Shown here one piece after another: positions 1 through 12,729 of a stretch of 64,000 bases of DNA. Each line of letters starts with the position of its first letter. The first letter of the stretch is position 1. The notes under the pieces were generated by a model. It saw nothing but the letters and a program-made list of their open reading frames with translations. It had not been told where the DNA came from and ran no database searches. A program made the position numbers and the translations under genes. This stretch comes from Nothophaeocryptopus gaeumannii (lineage: Eukaryota > Ascomycota > Dothideomycetes > Mycosphaerellales > Mycosphaerellaceae): positions 1 through 64,000 of the forward strand of contig JASISA010000007.1 in assembly GCA_031771865.1 (NCBI GenBank). Reading direction: 5' to 3'.

Positions 1-2559
1 CTTGAGCGCAGAGACATCTACGTCAGAGAGAGCACGAACGGTGTCGGTGAGCGGCTCAATGCCTCACTCAAAGCGTTCAACTCTTCCAGAAGGTCTTGTA
101 CACACGTGGCTGGTGAGATCCGAAACTTTTGACCAATCCGTGAAGCGTGATACTAGACTGGAAGGCAAATGTGGCCCAACGTCAACAATCCCGGAAGCTA
201 AACCAACGACGTCTGCCGTTCCGTGGTTCTGTTCGAAGCGAGGATGAGATCTTGTCATGGAGGTGAAAGGCTATCAGCCGTGGGCATGGAGGTGGTATAA
301 GCCCCGCACCATGGACCGTGCGGTCCAATCAATATCTCTGCGGAGTTCAGCTATATGTGCGTGCGCGTCCTAGGCAACGACAAGTCACTTCACCCAGCTC
401 ATACAGTAGGCTCTGGCTACTCGGCCGGTGAAGCCATGTCTAGAGTATTGGTTCGGACTTGGATGAGGTTGTAAACGTGGCAGTCGGCAGCATTGACCGA
501 TCGCTGCATGCCTCAACTATTACTATCCGATAGCAGGCGTGCTACGCGCCGTAGATTGAGTTACACCAGTGAGCATACATGTGATTGTGCGCGACTCGGA
601 GTGCGCGTGGCCGCAGCATGCTCGCATGCAGCATGCATGCGTCCCGCATTAGCGGGGACTCTTCACTATTGCCGCGAGGCAAATGGCAATCATTGCGTGT
701 GATTCCTCGATTCTCCTACCGTTTGCTCCACTACCAGCAAGCTCACGAGCTCGGTCGCTTGCGCGTGTATTATGCTGCATTCACTTTCAGGTAGGGCAAG
801 GAACAGCAATGCTGTTCCAGGAGCGCCTTGGGCGGAGGGAGATTGATCATGGCTACAAGGTGATTGGCTGTGTCCTCGCCATCGCTACAGCTTGACTCAT
901 GCGGCAGGGCGCTTGCGGAACATGTCCTCGCAGCTGCAATGAACACCTTCCCATATGTAGATCTGCTTTCTTCGATAAGGTGTGTATGGTCACAGCTTTA
1001 GCAAAATTCGAGCAAGACGTGCGGAACCAGGGTCCAATGTTTGAACTGTTCAGCAAAGCTGATGAGGTCCTCGTAACTCCGGAGGCCGCTCGTCTACGGA
1101 CATGCGCTTTGTTGACCGGCAACTCGTTCGTGCAAGCCTCAACCGCTTAAGCCGGGACGGTAGTTTCTGATTGGTTCACCATGCCAGACAACCTCCTCCG
1201 GGCCAGCCAGAAACTTCGAGACTAACTGTCCATCATGGATTCGTGTTATGATAAAGGCACGCACATTGTGCAGCTCTTCCAATATCACAACGTGGAACAG
1301 CGATGACTTACACGTTAGACAGCGAGAAGATACAACAGCTTCCAGACTATCGAAAAACCGTTGCCAGATCTTGTTCGCCTCAAACATTCTCTGCCGAAAG
1401 CTGACACCACATCGAAGGTGATGCCCAGGCTATCTGTGACCTCCAAGCAGCTACTGACCATCTGTGTAGAGCTCAAGACGTATATGTCTGCCTTGCAAGC
1501 GTCTTCAGGGACCCACCTGTCTACATTGCCCAGACTCCCGAGTAATCTAACGTCCATCCCAGCATCCCGAGCCACACAGTGTAACGAGCCGCGAGCACAT
1601 CTTTTGGCCTTGCAAGTCCTCGCCTGGCAAGGACTTACAAACATGGGGCATTCGAGGCCGTTCTGAAATAATCTCGCTACATCAAGCGAAAGCGTACCCG
1701 CAATACCTGACGTTGGCCACTCTGTCGTAGTTAGCATACATGCCGCAAATCGACCCTGCTCCAGTTCGCCCCTGCTAGATTGAATGTATTGCTTCTCCTG
1801 GTTTCGGTGAGAGCAAATAGTGCATCATTATTTAGCTGCGAATGTCGGAGTTTTCACATGTGTCGACTCAGAGTGCAAATGCAATGTGGCTAAGCGAGAG
1901 ATTCACCTCGATGACAGAGAGTTCTGGCTTGCAGTCAGATTTAGCGTGCGTACATATGGAATATCGTCCGTTATCGAAGCTGATAGCCGATCACACTAAC
2001 TTCATGCGGACGACCTTTTCCATATGTATGGACACAAGTCGTGAATCTGCCTTACGCCAATGTCGAGGCGAGATGTTGCCAAGAGCGGAGTTTCTCGTAG
2101 TTGCACCACAACGCTTGGTATGTAATTACAATACTGCATACCAGCATCGACCTAAGTAGCCCGATTCCTCAGACTAGCCTCTACGGTCAAGAGTGCGGCT
2201 GGATCCTCAGGCGTGAGTTGCACAATGCACGCACTGCAGAGGCCGCCTGAGCACCTCTGGCCCAATAGCAGCGAGAAGCGAGCGCCTTTTGGGTACTTGT
2301 GCAGGTGCGCAGCCGAGGGCTGTGACTCCGTCTCACAGATGCGTCTCACAAGAAGGCGATGAGTACATGCACACGCTCTCGAAAGCGCAAGATGGCAGGA
2401 TGTTATACATGACTCCTGTGGTGGTAGAATTATGGACTACTCGGGACACCGGGGTTACCCATACCCAAAGCACGGCGACTGGAAACGCTGTACAGCACAA
2501 TGGAAATGTATACGGCCCGTCACATACTTACGGCGACAGAGATAATACCACCGACGCGA
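1..2559. other. No recognisable gene; possible decayed 5' part of the NLR
   Basis: Only short overlapping reading frames on both strands, none with a motif I recognise. Base composition is ordinary (not RIP-like). The last few hundred bases lead into the NACHT pseudogene and may hold its eroded N-terminal domain, but no effector-domain motif could be identified. Confidence 0.5.
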
Positions 2560-5405
2560 TGTGATCGGTCTGTCTTTACGCAAAGAAGCTGCATTTACCC
2601 GCTGAGCAGGAAAACGACCCTTATGCCTTGGAGAATACGCGTATGGAGGTGTTGCACCGGATAAGAGCATGGACGTACGGAGAAGAAGATAGCTGTATCT
2701 TCTGGGCTGAACGGATGGCAGGCACGGGAAAGTCCACAATCGCCCGCACGCTCGCTCACGAGTTCCGGCAAAAGGAAGAGCTTGGAGCAAGCTTCTTCGT
2801 GAGGAGGTGGTGAGGTCGCGCACGCAGGTTTGTTCTACACTTCCGGATCGCAACGCTGGCATCTACAAGTTCAGAGTCGCTAACACATCTCTAGCGCAAT
2901 GCACCAACACCCGGACATCACAAGCAAAGCAAGTCCGATCAGTGGGACAGGCTGATCGTGCAACCGCTCAATATCATACGTGCACGCACAGAAGTTGGAA
3001 AACGTGAAAAGTTGCGCCGTGTCCTCAAGTTCAACAGCAAGGCCCACAAAGACTCCCGACCGCCTGTTCTGGCAATAATCGTCGATGCTATAGACGAGTG
3101 CCACGGCGAAGCGGATGTACAGAACCTTGTCGCGACTATGGCACGAGCGAAGAATGTCTTTAACGTGAGACTTCGCATTATCCTGACAGAGCCGGCCCGA
3201 ACGCTCGGTTAGCGCAGTATTCAACGACCGGAGTTGCGCGCTTCAAACCAGGCTGCATAACGAACCACGAGAAATAGTCTGATCCCGACATACGCCTGTT
3301 TCTGTCAAGGAGCTTCGAAATGCTAAAACAAAGCAGCAGAGCTGGCGTCAATTCCACCTGGGTGGCCAGGAAGCAGTGTAATAAATCAGCTTGTACAGCT
3401 TAGCCGCGGGACTCTTTATTTTTGCTGCCACTATCGTGCGATATGTAAGCGACAAGGGTCGAAGTGCAGAGGAATCACTAAACCTCTTTCTCCAAGATCG
3501 AGATAATGCAGGAAGGCGGATGGAGTACTGCTGGAGAAACTGTATAGCCAGGTCCTTGATCAGACAACAGGTACGTTGACTGGAGTGTTCTATCAGCGAC
3601 TCTCAGTACGATTCTTTGAGTTAGGAGAACCTCTTGCCCCAGACACTTGGTCTACTACTAGGCGTCGCGGAAGCTGAACTGCGTCGGCCTTACATGGCTG
3701 CACTCTGTCTTACGGATCCCGATCACGAACGGAGTTCCTATTCGTTCTTTCATACTTCCTTTCGCGACTTTTGCGGTCAGAAGCAAACCAATATTGGGTT
3801 GATAGAGGCACCGGTGCATGGCACACGCTTGCGAGGAATGTCTTCGGCAGTTGATCAGCCAGGTGCATTGAAACAAGACATTTGTGCTCTCCGCGTCGCT
3901 GGAGTACGACGCGCTGGTGTCAACATCAACGCATTGCAGATTACATTCCTGCCCGGAGTTGCGTATGCATGCAATTACTGGGTGTGGCATATTGCTCACA
4001 GCGTTGAAAGGTTGTACGACGAAGGTCCTGTTCATCGCTTCTTGAATGCACACTTCCTTCACTGGCTAGAGGCACTAAGCTGGTTAGGCAGATTGTCAAC
4101 AGCGATTGGTTATATTAACAACTTACAGCGTCTGGTTTCCGTGAGTCAAACATGCTACATTGGAGGACAAGACTAATCAAAACTACCCTACAGCCGGGTC
4201 AAGCCATCAATTTGCTAGCCTTCCTTTCCGATGCACGACGTTTTGTGCTGAGAAATCGGCATATTATCGACATTGCTCCGCTACAGGCGTACTACTCTGC
4301 CATAATCTTCAGTCCAGCTCAGAGCATTACGACGAATATTCCAGGATCAATGTCCGGCTGCTTAGCCTCCTCCCAGCAGTCCAACAAGATTGGGTGCCCA
4401 GATTCCTGAAGCTCGAAGGGCACGATAATTGTTACGGCGGTCGCCTTCTCTCCGGACGGGAGGTGGTAGCATCGGCTTCAGAAGACAAGACGGTACGGCT
4501 CTGGAACGCGAAGACGGGCGAGGAGACGCAGAAGCTCGAAGGGCACGATAGCAAGGTTACGGCGGTCGCCTCTTCCGGACGGGGATATAGCATCGGCGTC
4601 ATGGACAAGACGGTACGGCTCTGGAACGCGAAGACGGGCGAGGAGACGCAGAAGCTCGAAGGGCACGATGAAGCGGTTACGGCGGTCGCCTTCTCCGGAC
4701 GGGGGGGAGGCATCGGCGTCATGGGACAAGACGGTACGGCTCTGGAACGCGAAGACGGGCGAGAGGAGACGCAGAAGCTCGAAGGGCACGATAACGAGGT
4801 TACGGCGGTCGCCTTCTCTCCGGACGGAGAGGTGGTGGCATCGGCTTCAGACGACAAGACGGTACGGCTCTGGAACGCGAAGACGGGCGAGGAGACGCAG
4901 AAGCTCGAAGGGCACGATAATTGGGTTACGGCGGTCGCCTTCTCTCCGGACGGGGAGGTGGTAGCATCGGCTTCAGAAGACAAGACGGTACGGCTCTGGA
5001 ACGCGAAGACGGGCGAGGAGACGCAGAAGCTCGAAGGGCACGATAGAGCGGTTACGGCGGTCGCCTTCTCTCCGGACGGGGTAGGTAGCATCGGCGTCAT
5101 GGGACAAGACGGTACGGGCTTGGAACGCGAAGACGGGCGAGGAGACGCAGAAGCTCGAAGGGTCGATGATTGGGTTAGGCGGTCGCCTCTCTCCGGACGG
5201 GAGGTGGTGGCATCGGCGTCAAAACGACAAGACGGTACGGCTCTGGAACGCGAAGACGGGCGAGGAGACGCAGAAGCTCGAAGGGCACGATAACGAGGTT
5301 ACGGCGGTCGCCTTCTCTCCGGACGGGGAGGTGGTAGCATCGGCGTCAGACGACAAGACGGTACGGTTGTGGAACGCCAAGACAGGCGATGAAATCCACC
5401 GCCTT
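2560..5405 (+). pseudogene. NACHT-WD40 NLR (STAND NTPase) pseudogene
   Basis: Fungal NOD-like receptor of the NACHT-WD40 class; relatives act in non-self recognition and heterokaryon incompatibility. The Walker A stretch reads MAGTGKSTIARTLA (about 2715-2756), a Walker B-like stretch reads VLAIIVDAIDECHG (about 3066-3107), a NACHT C-terminal segment reads SYSFFHTSFRDFC (about 3739-3776), and eight WD40 units follow (4409-5399). These pieces lie in different frames separated by stops, so no full receptor can be made. The NACHT part is far more eroded than the repeats. GC is normal, so the decay does not look like RIP. The effector domain is not identifiable, so the subclass is unknown. Confidence 0.85.
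4409..5399 (+). repeat. Eight tandem 126-bp (42-residue) WD40 units
   Basis: Units begin with AAGCTCGAAGGGCACGAT (one copy altered) at 4409, 4532, 4652, 4775, 4901, 5027, 5151 and 5274. The full unit is 126 bp. Several copies are 120-124 bp because of 2-6 missing bases, usually in the G-rich stretch after CCGGACGG. Units are near-identical except at the residues just after GHD (NE, NW, RA, SK, EA) and at the S-E/D-D position. Those are the surface positions reported as hypervariable in fungal high-identity WD40 NLRs. This pattern implies repeat exchange (concerted evolution). Confidence 0.9.
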
Positions 5406-7889
5406 CAGGACGTTACAGTCTCTACCAAATGGCATTCAAATAACGGCGCAACCTCTGCGGACAGATTTCAGGCGAGTTCGACACAAGTACGACGCTCTTC
5501 TCCGGTCCTCAGATCTCTACGTATTGCTACTCTAGAGTTACATGCAATGGATTCGCTGCAAGGTCAGATATGCTATGGCTGCCTGCAGTATCGTGGAACC
5601 TGCTCGAGCGTGTTTGCAACACACTTGTAGTTGGAACTAATTCCGGCCATATATCTATTATTGGTTAAATCTTAGTTAAGGCCATTCATATACAGCATTG
5701 TGGATGGGAGAAGGCAGCAGGGCACATTAGCCAAGCCTATATGTGCGAACAATTGAAGAGGACTGGGTTGACCTACTATCAAGCAGAGAAGGCCCCACAA
5801 TCTAGTATAAGTAAGTCTTTGCTAATGCAAGTTCTGTTGATATGTGCAGAATCTCCTTTGAGACTTGCTTCCTACATTCTTACCTTGGGGCTGTGTATAG
5901 TGCTGGGGTTTGTAGCTTTTGTCGTCGAGGAGGCCTAGCTGGCTCTATCCATTTGCCTTGCTGACGTGAGAGGGAAGGGTGCGCTCTATGCCTGCGGATC
6001 AGAGAGGACCCTGAAATGTAACAATAGAACGCTACGCGCTATCGAACGACGATCACATCGTCTTGGAAGATCGAGAAGAACGCCGCGACTTGTGTCTGAG
6101 CATATAATCCATGTGTCCAGATAGAGCGTAGCGTCAAGAATAATTACCTGTGATAATCGTATCATTCCAGCTCATATACTCGCTAAAATCGCACTCCGAG
6201 CCAAGATTCCTACTTTCTACCGGAGAATCTCTCGAACCTACAACGTATACTTCGGAAGACTACACAACTTCAGGACATATACATTTCCTATAGCTGGTGG
6301 CTGGACCCGCCGAGACAGAAGTCTGGTCGATGCGGTCTATTAGGGATAAACCACCAAGAGGAGCGGTCGGCAGCATTCACGCGCCAAAAACGACTATACG
6401 ATCAACATCCAGTATTTCTAGCCATACCTTCGCTCCGGTAGCAGGCCACTATCATAGACCTGTCTATCACATATGTCAACTTGTTCGGGAGATTGCAAAC
6501 TTGTGAGATGCAAACTGCTCGTCCGGCTCGCCACACTAAGCGGCTCGCGACGGATGGACATTACTATACATCGTGGACATTAGATCTGTGCATAGCTAGA
6601 TTGAACAACATAACATAACATAACATATACGCTCTCATGCGATGAGCGGGTGGGCTGTGCAAAATGCTTTTTCTATAATCAGCTTCAATGTACTGCGAGA
6701 ATCAGCACGGAAGTTGCGCCCGTGCGATCTCAAATACCAAAGTCAGCCGACAAATCTTGGCTCAACTCCGCCAGATCAGCAGGATTCACTGATAGCAACG
6801 CATGAACATCGCGCCAATGAAGTCGGTCGACCAACGAAGCATTTTCTCTTGCTGCAGGCGTAGCCGAGCGTTCAGGTGGGCAGTTGCTACACGAATCGGC
6901 CCCTGCAGCACTAACGGCCGAATGTAGAGCACGAGGAAGCGCGATGAATTACGTATCCTATCTGGGGTGACTGGAACCCCATGGCGCTAGAGCGCAAGCT
7001 CCAGCGCCATTCAAATCAGCTGCGCTGACATCCATGCAACGCGGCGGTACAGCGATGCAGACTTAAGGCACAGCAGCGCGATTCCACTGGTGGCTCCTGC
7101 AGGTCGAAGGGCAGTGCTTACATAACATGAACGCCGTGCATCTTGCTCTTGGCTCAGAGTCTTCATCGTTGCGGTCATTCGCACTAGCTTTTCTTGCAGC
7201 CGCTGTCGTGGGCGTGGCAGGTGCTTTCAGCCTTGCGAACCAGCAGACAGAACTACAGCTTCTTGACACATTGAACGACCGTCTTTCGGCTGGTCGTCGT
7301 ACGATGCATGTCTTTACTTTGAAAATAATAGCATGGAGCTAACGGTGGAAATAGAGATTTTAGCAAAGCCCACAAATCTCTTACCCAGACACAGCATAGA
7401 TTGCGAATCCAGACTCAAAGACCGTCGAGCAGTACAGCAGGCTCACGCGGAGGCACATAATATCTTAAATTGCTGTCGCGTTAATCCTGGCAAGTCGATC
7501 GAAGATCAGTTTGGACGAATTGAGAGGGCTCTTTGCAGAGAAAACTGGCTGGCTTCCGGCGACATACAGGATCCTTTTGCCTCGCTAGCGCAATTCTCAG
7601 GCCTTGAATCGCACGAAGAACCGGCAAAGCGCGTGGTGTGCGCCGCTATCCAACTCAGTTCACGCAGCGCTTATACTGTCAGGATCGGAAGTATTATCGT
7701 TGCCAGCGCTGTAGACGACTATATCAACGATAATGGTGCCCCTCATAGTGAGTTGAAGTCAGCCTCACCACTGTTGGGCGACTTGGCTCTGACAATTTGA
7801 GCACATTGCAGGTGCAGAAATGCTGAGAATGTCTACGGGTTTTTCCAGAGATCTCTGCGCCATCTTCATGATAGGACGGCAGACTACTG
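5406..7889. other. No recognised gene; short anonymous reading frames
   Basis: Contains several unassigned plus-strand frames (5741-5938, 6642-6863, 7127-7342, 7333-7800). The last, 155 residues with an ATG at 7333, is the longest and could be a remnant, but no domain is evident. A short (ACATA)n run lies at 6608-6627. The surrounding genes are all decayed, so these are probably also fragments. Confidence 0.4.
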
Positions 7890-9480
7890 TGTATGTTCTT
7901 CAGCACTCCAAGTCCTACAGATCTGATAATGCATAGATGGGCGCAGGTTAAATCTGGATATCGAGACGCGATCATCCAGTATTGTCGATCGTTGCTGACT
8001 TCATCCACGCAGCACAGCGAACTCCGATTGCGTGTAAAACTATTCGAGATGGGGCAAGTGGATGTTCGTATGTCCTCAAGAGTGACTCCACATTGGAAGC
8101 ACTCCTCTGCAAACAAGAGATGGTATGGTCCCGTTAGTGGAGCGGGAGAAACGATACTAAAATCCCTGAACAAATTTGCCAACGTCGAAAGGGAAGTGTT
8201 CCAAGGCCGTGTCGGAAGTTCCAGAAGCTTGCCAAACATAGGGCGTCCTCAGATACCAATACCTTACCTGCTACCTGGACAGAGGACACTAGGTTCTCTA
8301 TGATATCTCGACGGAGCAGTGTCCACGACTCCTGAGCGAGATGGACGAGAGTGACATAGGGTGAACGCATATCCTGTGGAGATGTATGCGCCAGGCTCCG
8401 AAGTCTTTGTAAGTACCCTCCAGAGGAGTATCGGGTGCCAGGTTGGTTAACGGGCTCGCCGACGGGGAAAAGACCTAAAGTTAACAGGACATTCACGCAC
8501 AGCATATTCAATCCAAATAGGTACCTCAGGTTGCTCTCCACGATGCACTGCATGGGTCCAAATGGTCGACAAGGTTGCATGCTTCCCGCCGATCTTTTCA
8601 ACCAGCCTGGACTGCCATCATCGCCACCTCCGCCCAATGCTCTCCTTGTGAGTGAACATTTGTTCCGCCTGGTCAGGACCTATACCGAGGATTGCTGTCG
8701 AAAGATGGTTTTTGATGACCCTGAAACTCTTATTGCTCCGAATGGCGCTGAGTTCCAAAACAACCTATGCAACGACTTTGACTCATATTGCTTTACTGCC
8801 ACTATGTTCAAGCAAAAGGGATCACATGTCGAGTTCCGCCTGGCTCTGAATAGAGCATGCGATCTGGTAAAGGGACATACTTCGAGCCGAGCACCCTCGA
8901 GCTAGCCTGCTTCTTTGAAGTCTTTGTCCATCTAACAAGGACTGAACTTAGTGATGTGGCAGTAATTGTTGTGACTATGCTGCTAGAGTGTCAGCAACAG
9001 TCAACGGGAAGGCGCATTCTGAGCCAGATCTGGCATTCCCTCAGCCAACGGTATGGAATGGCTAAGCGAGGCTATGATACAAGCTTGGCGGTGCGTCGTC
9101 GATGTTTTCGATCGGCAACTCGGCACGATTCACCGGCTGTCTGTGTCTGTTCGACTGGACTATATGAAGCGGGTAATCGCAGATCACTCGGATGAAGAGC
9201 GGCTCTTCATGGGATCTCCTCCGCCAGTTTAGAGCTGCTGATAGACTTCCTAATCCGCGGCCTATGAATGTGCTGGAAGGCTATTTCTGGAGCAGGCCAC
9301 CAGGAGGCTGCCGATATGCACAGATCGAGATTCCAGGTGGATAGAAACAGACCAAAGTGACGCGCAAGCCGAGTCGACGGTCGCTGGAGGAGAAGACTGC
9401 ATGTAGAAGCGACAGATAATCTGACATAAGGCATGCTACTAGCTGTATTCTTTCTGGCCTGAGGCATCAAATCTTCTTGA
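7890..9480 (+). pseudogene. Decayed fungal conserved protein, probably Clr5-associated type
   Basis: Fragments in three frames line up as one decayed protein. The segment at about 8640-8870 reads LVSEHLFRLVRTYTEDCC and then FQNNLCNDFDSYCFTA; about 8890-8940 reads LACFFEVFVHLT; about 9088-9210 reads QAWRCVVDVFDRQLG and LDYMKRVIADHSDEERL; a shifted frame then reads LRQFRAADRLPNPR. The combination resembles the C-terminal helical part of fungal proteins with an N-terminal Clr5 domain. That is family memory, not a search result. At least three frameshifts separate the pieces. I could not see the Clr5 domain itself upstream. Confidence 0.5.
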
Positions 9481-9499
9481 CTGTCGCGTGAAAGATTCT

Positions 9500-11108
9500 C
9501 GACCCGCACACATACATTCTCTCAATGAAAACGTCTCTTGCCCGCCCGGTCGTTGCAGATCTGACCGTGTCATTCTCTGCCTCGATTTCTGCCCCGATTC
9601 TACCTCCCGCCCATCAACCACATTCGCGAGTTTGGCACCGCATCGAGAAGGAACTGCATCTACACAAGTCACGTCGGCGCGCATGGCTTTACGTAGCGCT
9701 TGTGGACGAGGAAGAGCTTGCAGCCGATGACCTACTAGTGACCGATATCAGAGTTGCTGAGCTGTGCAGAGTCTAGCCCGGGCCGTCTGTGGGAGAGTCG
9801 ACCTGGCGGAATCTGGCTGCGGAGAAGAGTGTTCTCTGGCGAGATCACCCAGTTCATAACGGCAGTGAACGTTCTGTTCAGGAAAGATGCTGTCGACCCA
9901 CGGCCAAAGTGGGCTCTGATGCGCGCTCCGCCAATTCGATTGAACGGAGCCACTCGCAATGCCAGTTGCGAGAATATCTGTCCTCTACGGCAGAGCCGAC
10001 CCGACTTTCAATTGCGGCCGGCGACACGAGAACCGGAAAGGATGGCAGGATCAGATTCTTCAGATATCTGATACGCCACATGATCACTGGCGTGGGTGTG
10101 CAACGATGCCATAGATGCAGATGGAAACGATCTTCCAGAAAGCGAAGCGGGATCCAAGGACAGTAGATTTTGTTGGCAAGCACCTGGACAATGAGAAACC
10201 TGATCTTGTGGTCTTTACTGGTGATCAGTTACATCACGATGTTTCCGATAGCCAAACAGCCTTCAAGGTGACTGCTCCATCATCGAGCGTGCACCGTTCG
10301 CAGCCGTATTTGGAAACCACGACAGTGAAGGGGTACATGCATATCGCGTAAGCATCATCTTTGCCTGCAGACGATATGCGTGCTTACTGTAACGCAGGCA
10401 GAGCACAGATGATGATCCTTCGGGACCTGCCCTACAGTCTATGCGAGTTGGGCCCAGAGATGGTCGACGGCGTAGAGTAACTTCGTACTTCAGGTTCTGG
10501 GCCCCTTCCACGGCTCCATCATCGACCTGTTCTTCTTAGATTCACACAGTGGAGTGCCCAGCAAGACACTAATCCCGACTATCACCCTATACAACAAAGC
10601 CCAAATAGATTGGTTCGAACACCAGCAAAGCACTGCGAAGTACTCGATCGAGCAGAACATGCGTTCAGCATCATCTGTCTCTTGTTTTTCAACACATACC
10701 TCTTCCCGAATTTGGAGACCATCATTTGCGTCTACATAGTGGCCATAGAGGGAACCTTCCGGGCTCAAGCTTGAATACACACTTCTACAATGCTTTGGTC
10801 AAGCCATAGCAGCTCTAGGCTGTGGGCACGATCACGTGAACGACTTTTGCGCATTGCTACCCTCGTCCGCCGCACGGTGGCGATGCGCCTGTACGAGTAT
10901 GGTCCTGGCTCTGCTACGGCGGTGCTGTGGATTCAGGGGCATATTGCTCCATACGGCAAAATTCGTTATCATCGACAGTACGGGTTTGAATTCAAGCAAA
11001 TGCTGGAAACCTGAAGACCTGAAACGGGTAGAGTTTGCCATGGAGAAAGTGGACGAGCAGTTGCTTATTAACAATGGACAAGCGATCGACCTAACGCAAA
11101 CGATCTGA
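9500..11108 (+). pseudogene. Dcr2-type calcineurin-like metallophosphoesterase pseudogene
   Basis: Calcineurin-like phosphoesterases of the fungal Dcr2/PAP29 group are dinuclear-metal phosphatases. The N-terminal region contains WHRIEKELHLHKS (about 9630). A metal-binding block near HMITGVGV (about 10079-10102) follows. Then come PDLVVFTGDQLHHDV (about 10197-10241), VFGNHDSEG in another frame (about 10307-10333) and GCGHDHVNDF (about 10819-10848), which together are the canonical metal-ligand motifs in order. They sit in different frames with many indels and stops across 1.6 kb, so the gene is dead. It is flanked by other decayed plus-strand genes. Confidence 0.8.
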
Positions 11109-11598
11109 GCGCATCTAAGTGTGCGAGACTGCTTATCGGGTGAATTCTATAGGCGTCAAATCTGATAGCAACGCGTGACGAAGTTTCAAGCGGGCCTAGG
11201 TTGCTACCTATTACATTGCATAACTTTCTGCCAGCTCTGACTATCGACGCTTTAATCAAAAGTGGAGCGATCAGATAGATATCTGCCTTGCGGCCCATTT
11301 AATCACCTGATAAGCGTAAGCGATATTCACGCATTTCAGCCACGAAACGTGGGTTGTCTACTGGCGTCGGTCTTGATTGTTCGCACGGTGAAGACAGCAA
11401 TATGCATCCTGGTGCCCGTGGACAATTACCACTTATGGTTCCTACAGACAAGCGCGTTTACTTTTCCTCATGTTGGCTAGGATGTCCACAGTATCACCAG
11501 GCAAATTAATGCCGCGTACGCAAGGATCAACATGACTGCACACTACGAAGGTGGAAAGTGCTGACTAGAATAGTAACAGTAGACACGGCAAGAGCGAC

Positions 11599-12482
11599 AT
11601 GTCAGCATCGTCCGCCTGTTGGCCCCTGATCAACTGTTGCGTACCTCTGGTTACGTTGGCCCTGGTGGGTGCAGGCCTGTCTGCTTCCTCCCGGCATTCC
11701 GACTTTTTCGTGGAGGATCTTGTTGGAGAGGGCGTGACATCAAATCTCTGGCGACGAGCAGCGCTTTCGCTCAAGACCCACTGCTCGTGTGGATTCTATG
11801 AGGACAGGGCGACGGGCTATCAATGCCAGACCCTAACGGTGGACATCGTGCACTCGCAAAGCTGGCGGACATGAAAAGAGAATTTCCTTGCGATCCTCAG
11901 AATATCGATAGTGGCCCTTCCTCACGATTTTGACTATTTTCGCTCAACTAATTACAACTGAACAGGATTGTCAGAGCGAGCTGGTCACGACAGCATCAAG
12001 TTGGCCCTGATACATGGTTCACTACTTACTGCAAAATGCTTCGATTCGACATGCACTTTCCAATGTGCAATAACGACACCTCTGACACCTGCCCTACGCT
12101 TGCCAGATACGGAACCGTCAGACCCGAATATCCCCACTGCCTGCTGCATCGATTCGCGAACTCCACCGTCCGCAGTGTCGCAAGACCTTCTACGGCCAGG
12201 CGTCGTCTGGTTTGGGAGCCGCTACCGCTGAATCTAATAGATCGCGTTGATGGCTGGCTCGACGACCTGCCACGTGTAGATCTGATGCTGGTAATCGGCA
12301 CTGATCAGCCATCTTTCCAGCCGCAGAGTACATTTCTAGATCGAGCAAAGGGCGCACGAGTGGCACCTTCAACCTGGAAGCTGACGAGCATTTCGCGAGC
12401 CCCGTGGATTGGTTCATCAAAGGCGATGTAGCCTCGACAGTGGCGGATATCATTGACTCGCTTTTGGGCCCAAACGCTATCA
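11599..12482 (+). pseudogene. Sirtuin (NAD-dependent deacylase) pseudogene
   Basis: Sir2-family enzymes remove acyl groups from lysine using NAD. The nucleotide-binding motif GAGLSASS is readable at about 11671-11694 and shifts frame at once into the expected GIP-FRG part. Around 12195-12260 LRPGVVWFG and EPLPLNLIDRVDGWLDDLP appear in two frames. RVDLMLVIGT (about 12271-12300), then KGARVA, and SPVDWFIKGDVASTVADII in another frame (about 12400-12460), give the C-terminal NAD-binding half. Motif order matches the class-III sirtuin layout. Multiple frameshifts make it non-functional. Confidence 0.8.
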
Positions 12483-12729
12483 TTCTGACGTATCAGTCTT
12501 TGACATGGCCATGCACTATATGTTGCCGACGGATGTACATTTTGACAAATAAGGCTTAGAACAATTATGGCGTTAGCTATGCTCGGTTGCAGCGTTTCAT
12601 GATGGCAATCCTTGCGAACCAAGACTCTCCGGATAAGCAGCAGGCAGCGGAGCTTCCGCCTCCAGCTTACACATCGCAACCAGCCCTGCGTTGGGTGCGT
12701 GTCCTCTCCGTGCCTTACTCTTCTACAGC

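Noticed and set aside
4432..5100. Long minus-strand frames opposite the WD40 array
   Set aside because: They are antisense readings of the repeats with no independent motifs.
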